DNA from: JAGQOZ01 sp041399205
GTDB taxonomy: Bacteria; Planctomycetota; Planctomycetia; Pirellulales; Pirellulaceae
Reading direction: 5' to 3'
Assembly: GCA_041399205.1 (NCBI GenBank)
Contig: JAWKTK010000015.1
Span: 124,001 to 188,000, forward strand
Length of the DNA: 64,000 bases
Shown: positions 8,432 to 16,980 of the stretch, in pieces
Layout of the letters: each line of letters begins with the position of its first letter
How positions within the stretch are numbered: position 1 is the stretch's first letter
Position numbers and translations under genes: made by a program
The notes under the pieces: model-generated
What the model saw: the letters and a program-made list of their open reading frames with translations, nothing else
Database searches by the model: none
Told to the model about the DNA's origin: nothing

Positions 8432-10018
8432 ATGAGTTCGTTTGATCTGCGCGCGCACGGCATCCATGTGAGCAACATTCACCGCAACTTGGCTCCTTCC
8501 ATGCTGTATGAAGAAGCGATTCGTACGGAAGCGGGGACCACCATTTCCGACAAAGGTGCGTTGATTGCCTATTCCGGCGAAAAGACCGGACGATCACCCA
8601 AGGACAAGCGAGTGGTTCGGCAGGAATCCACCGAAGCGGACGTCTGGTGGGGACCGGTGAATTATCCGCTGGACGAAATGTCGTTCGCCATCAATCGGGA
8701 GCGAGCGATCGATTATCTCAACACGCGAGACACCTTATACGTAGTGGACGCCTTTGCCGGGTGGGATCCCGCCTATCGCATCAAGGTGCGAGTCATCTGT
8801 GCGCGTCCCTATCACGCTTTGTTCATGAACAATATGTTGATTCGAGCGTCTGCGGAAGATTTGTCCAACTTTGGCGAACCCGATTTGGTCCTGTACAACG
8901 CTGGCGGCTTTCCCGCCAATCGCTTCACCACCGGCATGACATCCAAGACCAGTGTCGACTTGAACTTGGAATCGGGTGAAGTGGTGATCTTAGGAACCGA
9001 ATACGCCGGAGAGATGAAGAAGGCCGTCTTCACTTACATGAATTACAAGATGCCCAAGGAAGGCATTTTGTCTATGCACTGTTCCGCCACGGCAGATATC
9101 GAATCGAACTCGTCGTCCGTCTTGTTCGGTCTTTCCGGAACGGGAAAAACCACGCTGTCCGCAGACCCTTCGCGCCGCTTGATTGGCGATGACGAACATT
9201 GCTGGACCGCCGACGGTGTCTTCAATATCGAAGGTGGCTGTTACGCCAAAGCCATTTATTTGACTCGAGAAGCCGAACCGCAAATCTTTGACGCGCTGCG
9301 ATTTGGCGCGGTACTGGAAAATGTCGTCTACGACCAAGGCGATCACCATGTTGATTTTGGCGATACCAGCATTACCGAGAACACTCGTGGTGCTTATCCC
9401 ATCGAATTCATTGACAACGCGTTGATCCCGTGTGTGGCGAGCCATCCCACGGACGTCATCTTTTTGACATGTGATGCGTTTGGCGTGTTGCCTCCCGTCA
9501 GTCGGTTGACTCCGGCACAAGCAGAATACCATTTCATCAGTGGTTACACGGCTAAGGTGGCGGGGACAGAAATGGGTGTCACCGAACCCGAAGCTACTTT
9601 TTCGCCTTGCTTCGGCGGTCCTTTTTTGGTCTGGCATCCGGCCAAGTACGCAGAACTTCTTTCGCAAAAACTAGCCGAATCGGGCGCCAATGCGTGGCTG
9701 ATCAATACGGGGTGGAGCGGCGGCGGATATGGCGTGGGCAAACGCATCAAGCTAGCGTTTACTCGATCCATGTTGTCCGCCATCTATGCGGGCGAATTGG
9801 CGAAATCACCAACGGCCACGGATCCCGTTTTTCAGCTGCAATACGTGACAGAATGCCCCAACGTGCCCAGCGAAATCCTATCGCCCAAGACGACTTGGCC
9901 CGAACCAGCCGCCTATGACGAAGCAGCGAAACGCTTGGGACTTTTATTCCAAGAAAATTTTCGCAAGTACGCCGATGCCATTCGAGCCGAAGTGGTCGCC
10001 GCCGGACCCTCGTTTTAA
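8432..10018 (+). CDS. pckA: Phosphoenolpyruvate carboxykinase (ATP)
   Basis: A 528-residue cytosolic enzyme converting oxaloacetate and ATP to phosphoenolpyruvate, CO2 and ADP, the first committed step of gluconeogenesis. All family blocks are present: the substrate loop YSGEKTGRSPKDKR near residue 48, the P-loop GLSGTGKTTLS near 235, the metal-binding IGDDEHCW, FNIEGGCYAK, NTRGAYPIEFI and the C-terminal NTGWSGGGYGVGKR. Its size matches the ATP-dependent class. AAGG lies about ten bases before the ATG. Three bases after the stop codon a 24-bp tandem array begins. Identification is secure. Confidence 0.97.
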   Translation: MSSFDLRAHGIHVSNIHRNLAPSMLYEEAIRTEAGTTISDKGALIAYSGEKTGRSPKDKRVVRQESTEADVWWGPVNYPLDEMSFAINRERAIDYLNTRDTLYVVDAFAGWDPAYRIKVRVICARPYHALFMNNMLIRASAEDLSNFGEPDLVLYNAGGFPANRFTTGMTSKTSVDLNLESGEVVILGTEYAGEMKKAVFTYMNYKMPKEGILSMHCSATADIESNSSSVLFGLSGTGKTTLSADPSRRLIGDDEHCWTADGVFNIEGGCYAKAIYLTREAEPQIFDALRFGAVLENVVYDQGDHHVDFGDTSITENTRGAYPIEFIDNALIPCVASHPTDVIFLTCDAFGVLPPVSRLTPAQAEYHFISGYTAKVAGTEMGVTEPEATFSPCFGGPFLVWHPAKYAELLSQKLAESGANAWLINTGWSGGGYGVGKRIKLAFTRSMLSAIYAGELAKSPTATDPVFQLQYVTECPNVPSEILSPKTTWPEPAAYDEAAKRLGLLFQENFRKYADAIRAEVVAAGPSF

Positions 10019-10020
10019 GC

Positions 10021-10236
10021 AAGTCCCACTCGTAGTGGACAAGGTATCAAGTCCCGCGCTGGCCAAGGTAACAAGTCCCGTGCTGGCCAAGCTATCAAGT
10101 CCCGCGCTGGACAAGGAAACAAGTCCCGTGCTGGACAAGGAAACAAGTCCCGTAATGGACGAGGTGACGAGTCCCGCGCTGGCCAAGGTAACAAGTCCCG
10201 TAATGGACGAGGTGACGAGTCCCGCGCTGGACAAGT
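10021..10236. repeat. 24-bp tandem repeat array directly downstream of pckA
   Basis: Seven units of exactly 24 bases run from 10049 to 10216, flanked by a 28-base degenerate unit (10021-10048) and a partial unit (10217-10236). The unit starts AAGTCCCGCGCTGGACAAGG and ends with a variable tetramer (TAAC, TATC, AAAC, TGAC). Variation is patterned: some units have GCGCTGGCC and others GTAATGGACGAGG. There is no spacer between units. Because 24 is a multiple of three, both strands are open through it, but the resulting 8-residue peptide repeats are a by-product. The TAATGGACGAGGTGACGAGT variant resembles dispersed copies at 20938 and 59113. Confidence 0.95.
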
Positions 10237-10697
10237 CGTAGCGGACGCTTGCAACGAGTCCGTACAGAATCGGATTCGTCACGTCTTTTACGTTCGCAAC
10301 GCCAGTTTTTTGCGTTGTCTGGATGCACTGAGTATTTGTTTATCCTTGGCAAATTCGCTATTGACAAAAGAGTATCAGTTCCCGGTTTACGGTATCCGGC
10401 GATAAAAGTCACTTGACAAACCAATGTCACCGGAAACAATTGCGAGCCGTTTTGATGAATTTTTCTTGGTGAGAGGAACCAATGCAACCGCCAACGAGAC
10501 AACAAACGCCTTTGCAAAAAAAAGAAATTGAACTTGCGACACAACCGCAGCGAGAAAAGAGTTGGAAGCACCCGATAAAGGTGACCACATTAGAAAATAT
10601 TTGTAACGGGCGTGACAAAGCAATGATTAGATTTACTTAGTAAGCATTGCCGATGCCTGATTACGTGGGCGTCGGCTGATATTTTTGGGGACAATCC
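10237..10697. other. AT-richer intergenic stretch without recognised gene
   Basis: No gene was recognised. Base composition appears more AT-rich than in the flanking conserved genes. Open frames on the minus strand here are rich in Phe, Ser and Arg with no domain resemblance and look spurious. Confidence 0.4.
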
Positions 10698-10847
10698 ATG
10701 ATTTCGTTTCTGAGACCTGTTGATTTGGCGGAACTTGTCCAGAAGGAATTTCGAGATCCGAAGGATCAGAAAGATGGTGATAATGATTGGTATTTGATTA
10801 GCTTGTATTGTAACGGTCAGGCCTACGGTGATATCGAATTTGAGTAG
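10698..10847 (+). CDS. Possible 49-residue acidic small protein
   Basis: A small open frame starts at ATG 10698 and ends at TAG 10845-10847. The product begins MISFLRPVDLAELVQKEF and has an acidic middle (DPKDQKDGDNDWY) and an acidic end (GDIEFE). GGGGA lies about six bases before the start. It is in a gene-poor, AT-richer stretch and no family was recognised. A longer minus-strand frame overlaps it but has the composition of a shadow. The frame could be chance; nothing beyond the ribosome binding site and the protein-like composition supports it. Confidence 0.35.
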   Translation: MISFLRPVDLAELVQKEFRDPKDQKDGDNDWYLISLYCNGQAYGDIEFE

Positions 10848-11054
10848 AATATTGTTTATCAGCCGCGCCGTAGTGTAGCCAAATTCGACCGGACGGCGGT
10901 GTACGACGAAGCTCTGCCTCTTGACTTGTCGGCACGCGTAAAAACATCGCAGTGAAGAGTTCGTTGGCCGAACAACCGAATCGGGTCGATTATGCATTGA
11001 TGCTCTGGATCAGTCATTTCACCGGATGTGGATGGTGAACGCGTAAAGATCTCG

Positions 11055-11477
11055 CTATGCAAATGCAAACTTTGGCTTATCATTCACCATGATCACCTGC
11101 TTCGCTCGATTAAATCGGAAGGAGGAAACATTGGCCAGATTATGGCGTTTACACAGTTCAAGGCACGCAATACACAAGTTGAACGTTGACTTAGCATAGG
11201 CGTTTATTTCAGTTCCGCAGCATTCGCTAGGACGGCTGTATATTTCTTCACGCCAATCGTTGGCCTCGTTAAACGCATCGGTCAATGCGTCAGCCTCGTC
11301 TCCTGACAGAAGCTCACTACTATCAAGGAGGGGCTTGAGATAGCCATTCCCAACTTGCCCGAAAATGGCGTCGACACGCTCAAAGTGCTGTCGCAACGCC
11401 GCGATTTGTGAGTCGATCTCTCGTGAACGAATGCTATGCTTAAACATTCCTGAAACAAGTTCGTCAAAGAAACCCAT
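11055..11477 (-). CDS. Hypothetical protein with Cys-containing C-terminal half
   Basis: A 140-residue soluble protein of unrecognised family. The start MGFFDELVSGMFKHS is well supported by GGAGG about eight bases upstream of the ATG. The sequence looks helical and contains four cysteines clustered in the second half (ECCGTEIN and NLCIACLELC). The CxxC spacing in LCIAC could bind metal, but this is only suggestive. There is no signal peptide or membrane segment. It stands alone in an AT-richer region between pckA and the PLP-enzyme gene, a setting often seen for acquired genes. Confidence 0.65.
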   Translation of the reverse strand: MGFFDELVSGMFKHSIRSREIDSQIAALRQHFERVDAIFGQVGNGYLKPLLDSSELLSGDEADALTDAFNEANDWREEIYSRPSECCGTEINAYAKSTFNLCIACLELCKRHNLANVSSFRFNRAKQVIMVNDKPKFAFA

Positions 11478-11894
11478 GTGATACACCTCCAACTCAGTCG
11501 ACTAGAGTTCAGTCTTTAAGGAACAAATAAGCTTTCATTTCCTTTTCCCTCGGTTAGATCGTGGCTCAACGTTTTCGTAGAGTCATAGCAATCAACGCAT
11601 GCCGTAGTTGTAGCAATGTCAACGAAAGAATCAACAGTCTTGTTGTTCGGCTCGCTGACGGTCTCTCATTGCCATGTAGAAATGGAAAGTACATATACTT
11701 GTCGAGGATTTTAGTCAGCGTCAAACAAAGACATCCGCAAGAATGAAGCTGAACTTACGCCGTGCATTCACGTCATAACACAACGTCCGTCTTGCACCTT
11801 GCCAGGTTCGCCCAAATGCGTCTACGATGCAATCATGCGGTTTCCATCCATTCGGCGGCCGTGCCGAAACAGCCCAGCCAGAAACGAGCGTCCC
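11478..11894. other. Intergenic region upstream of the PLP-enzyme gene
   Basis: About 415 bases with no recognisable gene, RNA or repeat. It separates the minus-strand hypothetical gene from the plus-strand PLP enzyme and so should contain both promoters. None was identified with confidence. Confidence 0.4.
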
Positions 11895-13079
11895 ATGTCC
11901 AAACGACCAGAAGACATTTGTCCGGAACCTACTTTGCAGTCGGTCAACGCAAATTCCTTGTTGAATCCGGGCATCTATCCGGCAGCCGTCTATCGCTGCG
12001 CCGATCCAGACGAAGCGTTGGCGTTACTGGAAGGACGCCAACCGGGATATGTTTACCAGCGAGACGGACATCCCAATGCTGACGCGCTTTCCGCAAAGTG
12101 TGCTCGGCTGCATCAATCAGAATGGGCCGTGGTCACCAGCAGCGGCATGTCGGCCATGGCGTCGGCGTTGCTGGCGTTTGTGCAACACGGCGATCATCTG
12201 GTTGTCAGTGATGGCGTCTATGGTCATTCGATCAATTTGTTGCGAACCGAATCCAGCCGTCTTGGCATCGACACCACTTTGGTCGACACCAACGATGTCG
12301 AAGCGACCATCGCCGCCGTTCGTTCGAATACCAAGATGATTGTGGCAGAAACGATTTCGAATCCTCTATTGCGAGTCGCCAATATTAAAGCACTCGCCGA
12401 GATTGCTCGAGACACCGATGCCAAACTGCTGATCGATAACACGTTTGCCACACCCATCGTCTGTCAGCCGTTGTTGCACGGTGCCGACTTGGTGTTGGAA
12501 AGCATCAGCAAAATGATGAACGGTCATGGCGACGTGATGCTGGGCATGCTGGCTGGTCGCAGTGATGAATTGGCGCGAGTGCGTCGGGTGATGTCAGTGT
12601 GGGGCCTGACCAGCAGTCCGTTTGATTGCTGGCTGGCCGCTCGAGGCTTGACGACTCTGCCTTTGCGAATGCAACAAGCGTGTATTTCCGCGCTCGAGAT
12701 CGCTCGGTTCTTGTCCGGTCATGACAAGATTGATGAAGTCGCTTATCCGGGGCTGCCGAATCATCCGGACTATCAATTGGCCGTAGATCAATTCCGAGGC
12801 CAATTTGGCTGTGTCGTTACGTTCCGATTGGCGGCGGACGCAGACGGGACGGCCGATTTTATTCGCACCTGCCAAGCGATTCCATTTTGTCCATCGCTGG
12901 GTGACGTTTCGACCACGCTAAGCCACCCCGCATCGACCAGTCATCGCAGTCTTTCGGAAGAAGAACAAGCCGCGTTAGGCATCGGCCCGAATTCCATCCG
13001 ACTTTCCGTCGGTACCGAACCCGCCAATTCCATTGTCGACGCGTTGGACAAAGCATTGGCACAATTGAACGAAGGATAA
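11895..13079 (+). CDS. Cys/Met metabolism PLP-dependent enzyme (cystathionine gamma-synthase/lyase-like)
   Basis: A 394-residue fold-type I PLP enzyme of the trans-sulfuration family. Conserved blocks are GYVYQRDGHPN (YxRxxNPT-like), VVTSSGMSAMASALLA (cofactor phosphate loop), a DNTFATPI aspartate that contacts the pyridine nitrogen, and ESISKMMNGHGDVMLG with the Schiff-base lysine. Family members usually have SxTKYxxGHSD, so this version is slightly diverged. Near the C-terminus SLGDVSTTLSHPASTSH and IRLSVGTEP are typical. The start at 11895 gives a family-length N-terminus; the frame is open further upstream. Whether it acts as gamma-synthase, gamma-lyase or sulfhydrylase cannot be decided. 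It is convergent with the DapA-like gene. Confidence 0.88.
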   Translation: MSKRPEDICPEPTLQSVNANSLLNPGIYPAAVYRCADPDEALALLEGRQPGYVYQRDGHPNADALSAKCARLHQSEWAVVTSSGMSAMASALLAFVQHGDHLVVSDGVYGHSINLLRTESSRLGIDTTLVDTNDVEATIAAVRSNTKMIVAETISNPLLRVANIKALAEIARDTDAKLLIDNTFATPIVCQPLLHGADLVLESISKMMNGHGDVMLGMLAGRSDELARVRRVMSVWGLTSSPFDCWLAARGLTTLPLRMQQACISALEIARFLSGHDKIDEVAYPGLPNHPDYQLAVDQFRGQFGCVVTFRLAADADGTADFIRTCQAIPFCPSLGDVSTTLSHPASTSHRSLSEEEQAALGIGPNSIRLSVGTEPANSIVDALDKALAQLNEG

Positions 13080-13124
13080 TGAGTTACTTCCGCGAATGAC
13101 AGATCGTGGAACGGGCTGATTGGA

Positions 13125-14039
13125 TCATTCGGCAAACAGTAACAACTTCTGCGCAGCGGCTTTGACCAAAATCGAGTCGTCCGCACTTATGCCGCTGAGC
13201 ATCGGGCTAAGCGAACCGGTGTCGGCGATTCCGGCCAGGCGCACCGCTTCGTGCAAAACGCGAATGGGATTGATGCCGTTCCGCAAATCTTCCAGTGCTT
13301 GGAACGTTTGGCGAATGTGTTCGGCCGTTTCCAAGTCATTCGCTTGAATGGCCTGCAGCATCTTCATGGAAAGTGCCGGGGCAATACAGACGCAGCCCGA
13401 CGTAAACCCACGCACTCCAAAGTCTCGCAGGTGCACAATAGCCGGTTGTTCGCCAATCCCGCTGACAATGATGGACCGATCTACTTCTTGCACCAACGAC
13501 TGCAAGTATAAATCTTCCGCCGGATTGTCACGAACCACTGCATATTTGATGGCTGCCAACAACTTGTCATCTTGCAATTGACGAATCAACTTCGGCGGCA
13601 AGATCTGGTCGTGTTTCAGATATAACACCACCGGCTTACCGAGGGCTTCGGCAAATCGGCGAGTTGCCGTGGCGATGCCGTCGGGTGTGGTAATTTCCTT
13701 TTGCGGCAGGATCATTGCCGTAGGAAAATCAAAATCCTTCAATACTTCAGCTTGATCCATCATCAAACCAAACGCCGGACCAACCGACGGAATGATCCAC
13801 GTGTCTGCGCCGGAAATCTGCGTCAGCAGGTCCAATGTCGACGCGTATTCGCTGAGTCGGATATGATAAAAATTGGCGTTGCCGCCATACAGTATCGAAG
13901 TCACACCGCCCGCTTCCAAATGCCGCACGATGGCTCGATTCGGTTCGATGGCGACATTTCCGTCGGTATCACGAGCCAGCGGAGGAACCGCAATGACAGA
14001 CTGACTTAAGACTTCGGGTGTGATCGACTGCGTAAACAT
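13125..14039 (-). CDS. Dihydrodipicolinate synthase family (DapA-like) class I aldolase
   Basis: A 304-residue TIM-barrel protein of the DHDPS/N-acetylneuraminate lyase superfamily. The order of motifs fits: VPPLARDTDGNVA at the N-terminus, SILYGGNANFYHIRLSEY in the place of the usual GTTGE loop, a tyrosine in VVLYLKHD and the presumed Schiff-base lysine in LLAAIKYAVVRDNP. The GTTGE loop is replaced, so it is probably not a true DapA; it may act on another 2-keto acid. The start MFTQSITPE has AAGG about eleven bases upstream; the open frame extends 53 codons further without family resemblance. No lysine-pathway genes adjoin it; lysA is far away at 51.8 kb. Confidence 0.82.
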   Translation of the reverse strand: MFTQSITPEVLSQSVIAVPPLARDTDGNVAIEPNRAIVRHLEAGGVTSILYGGNANFYHIRLSEYASTLDLLTQISGADTWIIPSVGPAFGLMMDQAEVLKDFDFPTAMILPQKEITTPDGIATATRRFAEALGKPVVLYLKHDQILPPKLIRQLQDDKLLAAIKYAVVRDNPAEDLYLQSLVQEVDRSIIVSGIGEQPAIVHLRDFGVRGFTSGCVCIAPALSMKMLQAIQANDLETAEHIRQTFQALEDLRNGINPIRVLHEAVRLAGIADTGSLSPMLSGISADDSILVKAAAQKLLLFAE

Positions 14040-14200
14040 CGTGCAACCTTCTATGGCTTCCCAACTGAACCAAATCCAAAATACAACACCGATTCGAAGT
14101 GGTAGTTTAGCGACTTTTCTTGCGGCTGGGGACTCCGCAGCGCGGCGACCTCCGTCGCATTTTGGAAGTTGTGTATACTCGGTTTCTCGGCGAACCATCT

Positions 14201-14362
14201 TAGCCCGAAGCGTCAGCGAGGAACTGCGGAAGCGATCAATTTTCCCTCACTTACGTTTCGGGCTAGGAAAGAACGCATTTCGGGCTAAGGAAAGAACGCA
14301 TTTCGGGCTAAGGAAAAAGCGCAACTTCGGGCCAGGGAAAAACGCAACTTCAGAAGTTGCAT
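14201..14362. repeat. Family B inverted repeat plus 23-bp tandem units
   Basis: Left arm TAGCCCGAAGCGTCAGCGAG (14201-14220) faces CTCACTTACGTTTCGGGCTA (14246-14265), matching at 16 of 20 positions. It is followed by three to four imperfect units of about 23 bases (pattern GGGCTAAGGAAAGAACGCAT, 14262-14350) and a short hairpin, CAACTTCAGAAGTTG. Related sequence occurs at 58857-59054 and, degraded, at 36218-36300. It lies between the divergent DapA-like and ABC ATPase genes. Confidence 0.85.
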
Positions 14363-14484
14363 TTTAGCTGGTTGTGACCAACGCAATTTGTTCGCCACGG
14401 ATTTCGTCCAAGGATGTACCTGTTCGGCCGAATACCATCTTGTTTGCAATAAAAATCTTTGATCGCAATCTGGACCTACGCATC

Positions 14485-15054
14485 ATGCTGACGCTGCAAA
14501 ATGTTGGACGCGACTTTCTTGGTCAGTGGGCTGTACGAGATATCTCGGCAACGTGGCAAGCGGGTCAAATCGTTGCCATTCTGGGTGCCAACGGAGCGGG
14601 TAAGTCGACGTTGGTCCGTTTGATTGCCGGTTGGATTCCTGAAGTGGAGGCAGAAGTAGCCGATTGGTTCGAACGGTTCGACTTAACTCGGCTCTATCGC
14701 CAAGAAGCATCGCAACTTTCCAAAGGCCAACGCTACAAGCTGGCGCTGACTTGCTTGTTTGTCACGCGGCCACAGATTTGGCTGTTGGACGAACCGTTTT
14801 CCGCCGGGCTGGACGCCGCTGGTCTAGCAACGTTGGAAACTGAATTAACTGCACACGCTCGCAACGGCGGCTTGGTCCTGTTCACCAGCCAGTGGCCTCG
14901 GCACGCAAATCGCCTTGCTACCGACGCAGTTGTGCTGCATCACGGAAGAATCGAATGTCACAAACGCATGGAAGATCAAACACCGGTGACCGTGCCGCCT
15001 GACTGTGACGTGTCATTGGCAGCCGTGCTGAACGGATTGAACGGCCATGTCTAG
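14485..15054 (+). CDS. ABC transporter ATP-binding protein lacking the Q-loop segment
   Basis: A 189-residue ABC ATPase. It has the A-loop region, Walker A GANGAGKSTLVR, a variant signature QLSKGQRYKLAL and Walker B IWLLDEPFSAGLDAAG; an expected switch His appears replaced (LVLFTSQWPRHANR). Only about 40 residues separate Walker A from the signature, against the usual 80-90, so the Q-loop and most of the helical domain are missing. The start at MLTLQNVG was chosen because the ABC fold begins there. The gene overlaps the following membrane-protein gene by eight bases, so the two are surely coupled. With such a gap it may not hydrolyse ATP normally. Nearest relatives look like small CcmA-type exporter ATPases. 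Confidence 0.8.
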   Translation: MLTLQNVGRDFLGQWAVRDISATWQAGQIVAILGANGAGKSTLVRLIAGWIPEVEAEVADWFERFDLTRLYRQEASQLSKGQRYKLALTCLFVTRPQIWLLDEPFSAGLDAAGLATLETELTAHARNGGLVLFTSQWPRHANRLATDAVVLHHGRIECHKRMEDQTPVTVPPDCDVSLAAVLNGLNGHV

Positions 15055-16858
15055 TTTGATCAAACGCTACGCATTTCTGTTCCGTTTGTTTGTCCACGCG
15101 ATTCGCGACGTGCAGCTGCCACAATCCATCGTTGCGCAACGCATCCACCGGCGACAACGACGACGATACGCTATGTGGTGGCTGCAGCAACCCATCGCCA
15201 AGAACCGCTGGATCAACACAGGCCGCGCGGTCTGTCGCCGTTTTCGGCAGTGGTGTCCTCGATGGTTATGGCTTTCCGCAGCGAATTCAGTGATTGGCAT
15301 GCTGGTTGTAGGTTACGCCGTGGTGTTTTTGATGGCGTTGTGCGTTCCCAGCTTGATCGCGTTCGCTAGGCCGCTGCCGAATGATCAAATAGACTTCGCG
15401 TCGGACGCACCCGGTTCGTTGCAGCGGCTGGCCGCGTTCCTGGGCGCGCTGACGGTCGGGCTGTGGGCGACCATGCCAAGACGAAAGCGATTTTGGTCGA
15501 ACCGTCAGAATTCGTTGGTGATGGCTCGACGTTTGATGCTCATCAGCTCGATCTCCAATCGAAGTTCGTTGGACCGAATTCGCGCCCTGGAATGTCAGAT
15601 TGGATCGGCCGCAGTTGCCATTTGGGCCACGATGGCGTGGGCTTTGTTTTCTGAACCTTACGGTTGGTTGGCGACCTTGTTTGCCGCGCTGATTTGTCTG
15701 GCCAATGCGATACTGGTTCGCCGAGTCGCTCGTCGCTTGGCCACGTGGCAACCAGTCGGATCGCTGGAAACGCTGATTCGCGTCGTGGCTGCCGTTGTTG
15801 TGATTGCTGTTTGTGGCGCGCTGCTCTTGCCCGGTTCGACAGCGAGTGTGATTTGTTCGTATGCATCATATCCTGTTTGGTGGCAATTCAAGCCGCTGCT
15901 GGACGTAGCGCAGGGCCGGCTGGCCGCACTTCCTTGGACCATCGCCACGGTTGCCGTTCCAAGCGTGTGTTCGGCGATGCTGGGGCGAGAATCGTTCAGT
16001 CGCCGTCGCCGTTTGATACAGGCAGGGCGACCATTGGCATCGGATCACGATGGTCGCGCGGAGCTGGGAACTACTCGAACAGACACAGGCCAGACAGCAG
16101 TTTTGAAAACGCTGCGGCGTGAACGACACACGTTGTTCGCCTGGCGAACATGGCTTTTCCCAAACGAACTTGCGCGAATTACCGATTTGGCCGTGCTGGT
16201 AAGCGGCGGGTTGGTCGCGACACAGGCAGTTTTGGCGTGGGCTGCTTCCTTGGTGGCCGAATCGAGTGATTGTGATCCGAATGCAAACGTTGTGATGGAC
16301 ATGGTGTATCTGCCTATGGTGTTGGCTTGGCTGGCGCTGGAAGTCATTGCGCTAACGGCACTTGAAGCCTGGCCGTTGCACCAGAGACCGATTTCGCGGT
16401 GGCGGTATTGGCGCGAGATACAAACGCTGGGGCTCATTCGATTACCTCGACAACTGCTGGCAGCCGCTTTGATGCTATCGGTGACACGCTTGTGGCATGC
16501 TGGCTGGCCGTCTATCTGGTTCGTACCAATGATGATTGGCGTGACGGTGCAGCTTCGAACATTCCGATCACTGTGGCCCGTAGATCCGTGCGAGCGATCG
16601 ATGGTGGGCGGTTGGCACAAGCTGCAGGGCCATGCGTGGGCCGATGCGTGGTGCCTGGCTACCTTTCAGATAGCAATTAGTCTGTTAACGGTGGTGGCCG
16701 TGGCGATGTTACTGGTTCTGAACCATGGCGAGCGTACGAGCTGGCCCTGCCTAATAATTGGAATCGTGGTACTTTCTGGCTTGGCGCTGGTCGAATTTCG
16801 GTCTCGAATTTTGCCCGAAACCGTGGCGAATCTGGCCGAAAAACGCCAAAAAGTGTGA
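15047..16858 (+). CDS. Large polytopic membrane protein, probable ABC permease partner
   Basis: A 603-residue protein of unrecognised family. The first 80 residues are Arg/Trp/Gln-rich and cytoplasmic in character. Roughly ten hydrophobic segments follow, for example SVIGMLVVGYAVVFLMALCV near 85, IWATMAWALF near 195, VVAAVVVIAVCGALLL near 245, a pair near 390-450 (LAVLVSGGLVATQAVLAWAA and LPMVLAWLALEVIALTAL) and two near the C-terminus. A basic loop lies around 315-365. Its ATG lies inside the end of the ABC ATPase gene, so it is very likely the membrane partner of that ATPase. No permease signature could be named. TGT/TGG codons and a Trp-rich composition are notable. Confidence 0.75.
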   Translation: MSSLIKRYAFLFRLFVHAIRDVQLPQSIVAQRIHRRQRRRYAMWWLQQPIAKNRWINTGRAVCRRFRQWCPRWLWLSAANSVIGMLVVGYAVVFLMALCVPSLIAFARPLPNDQIDFASDAPGSLQRLAAFLGALTVGLWATMPRRKRFWSNRQNSLVMARRLMLISSISNRSSLDRIRALECQIGSAAVAIWATMAWALFSEPYGWLATLFAALICLANAILVRRVARRLATWQPVGSLETLIRVVAAVVVIAVCGALLLPGSTASVICSYASYPVWWQFKPLLDVAQGRLAALPWTIATVAVPSVCSAMLGRESFSRRRRLIQAGRPLASDHDGRAELGTTRTDTGQTAVLKTLRRERHTLFAWRTWLFPNELARITDLAVLVSGGLVATQAVLAWAASLVAESSDCDPNANVVMDMVYLPMVLAWLALEVIALTALEAWPLHQRPISRWRYWREIQTLGLIRLPRQLLAAALMLSVTRLWHAGWPSIWFVPMMIGVTVQLRTFRSLWPVDPCERSMVGGWHKLQGHAWADAWCLATFQIAISLLTVVAVAMLLVLNHGERTSWPCLIIGIVVLSGLALVEFRSRILPETVANLAEKRQKV

Positions 16859-16980
16859 ACATCCGCTAGAATCGGATTCGCATTGAAACGCCGCTAGCTG
16901 GTAAGATATGGTGGTGCAACCACTTGAGAATTAGGGACTTAAGGAACGCATCAAGTCTCTAAGCGTGGCATTCAGGTAAC

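Noticed and set aside
10021..10236. CRISPR-like array after pckA
   Set aside because: The 24-bp units abut each other without unique spacers and no cas gene is near.
10021..10241. Coding repeats on either strand through the tandem array
   Set aside because: A 24-bp repeat is open by arithmetic in several frames; the peptide repeats have no start signal or family resemblance.
10590..10997. Minus-strand 135-residue open frame in the AT-richer island
   Set aside because: There is no ribosome binding site, the composition is odd, and it overlaps a better-supported small plus-strand frame.
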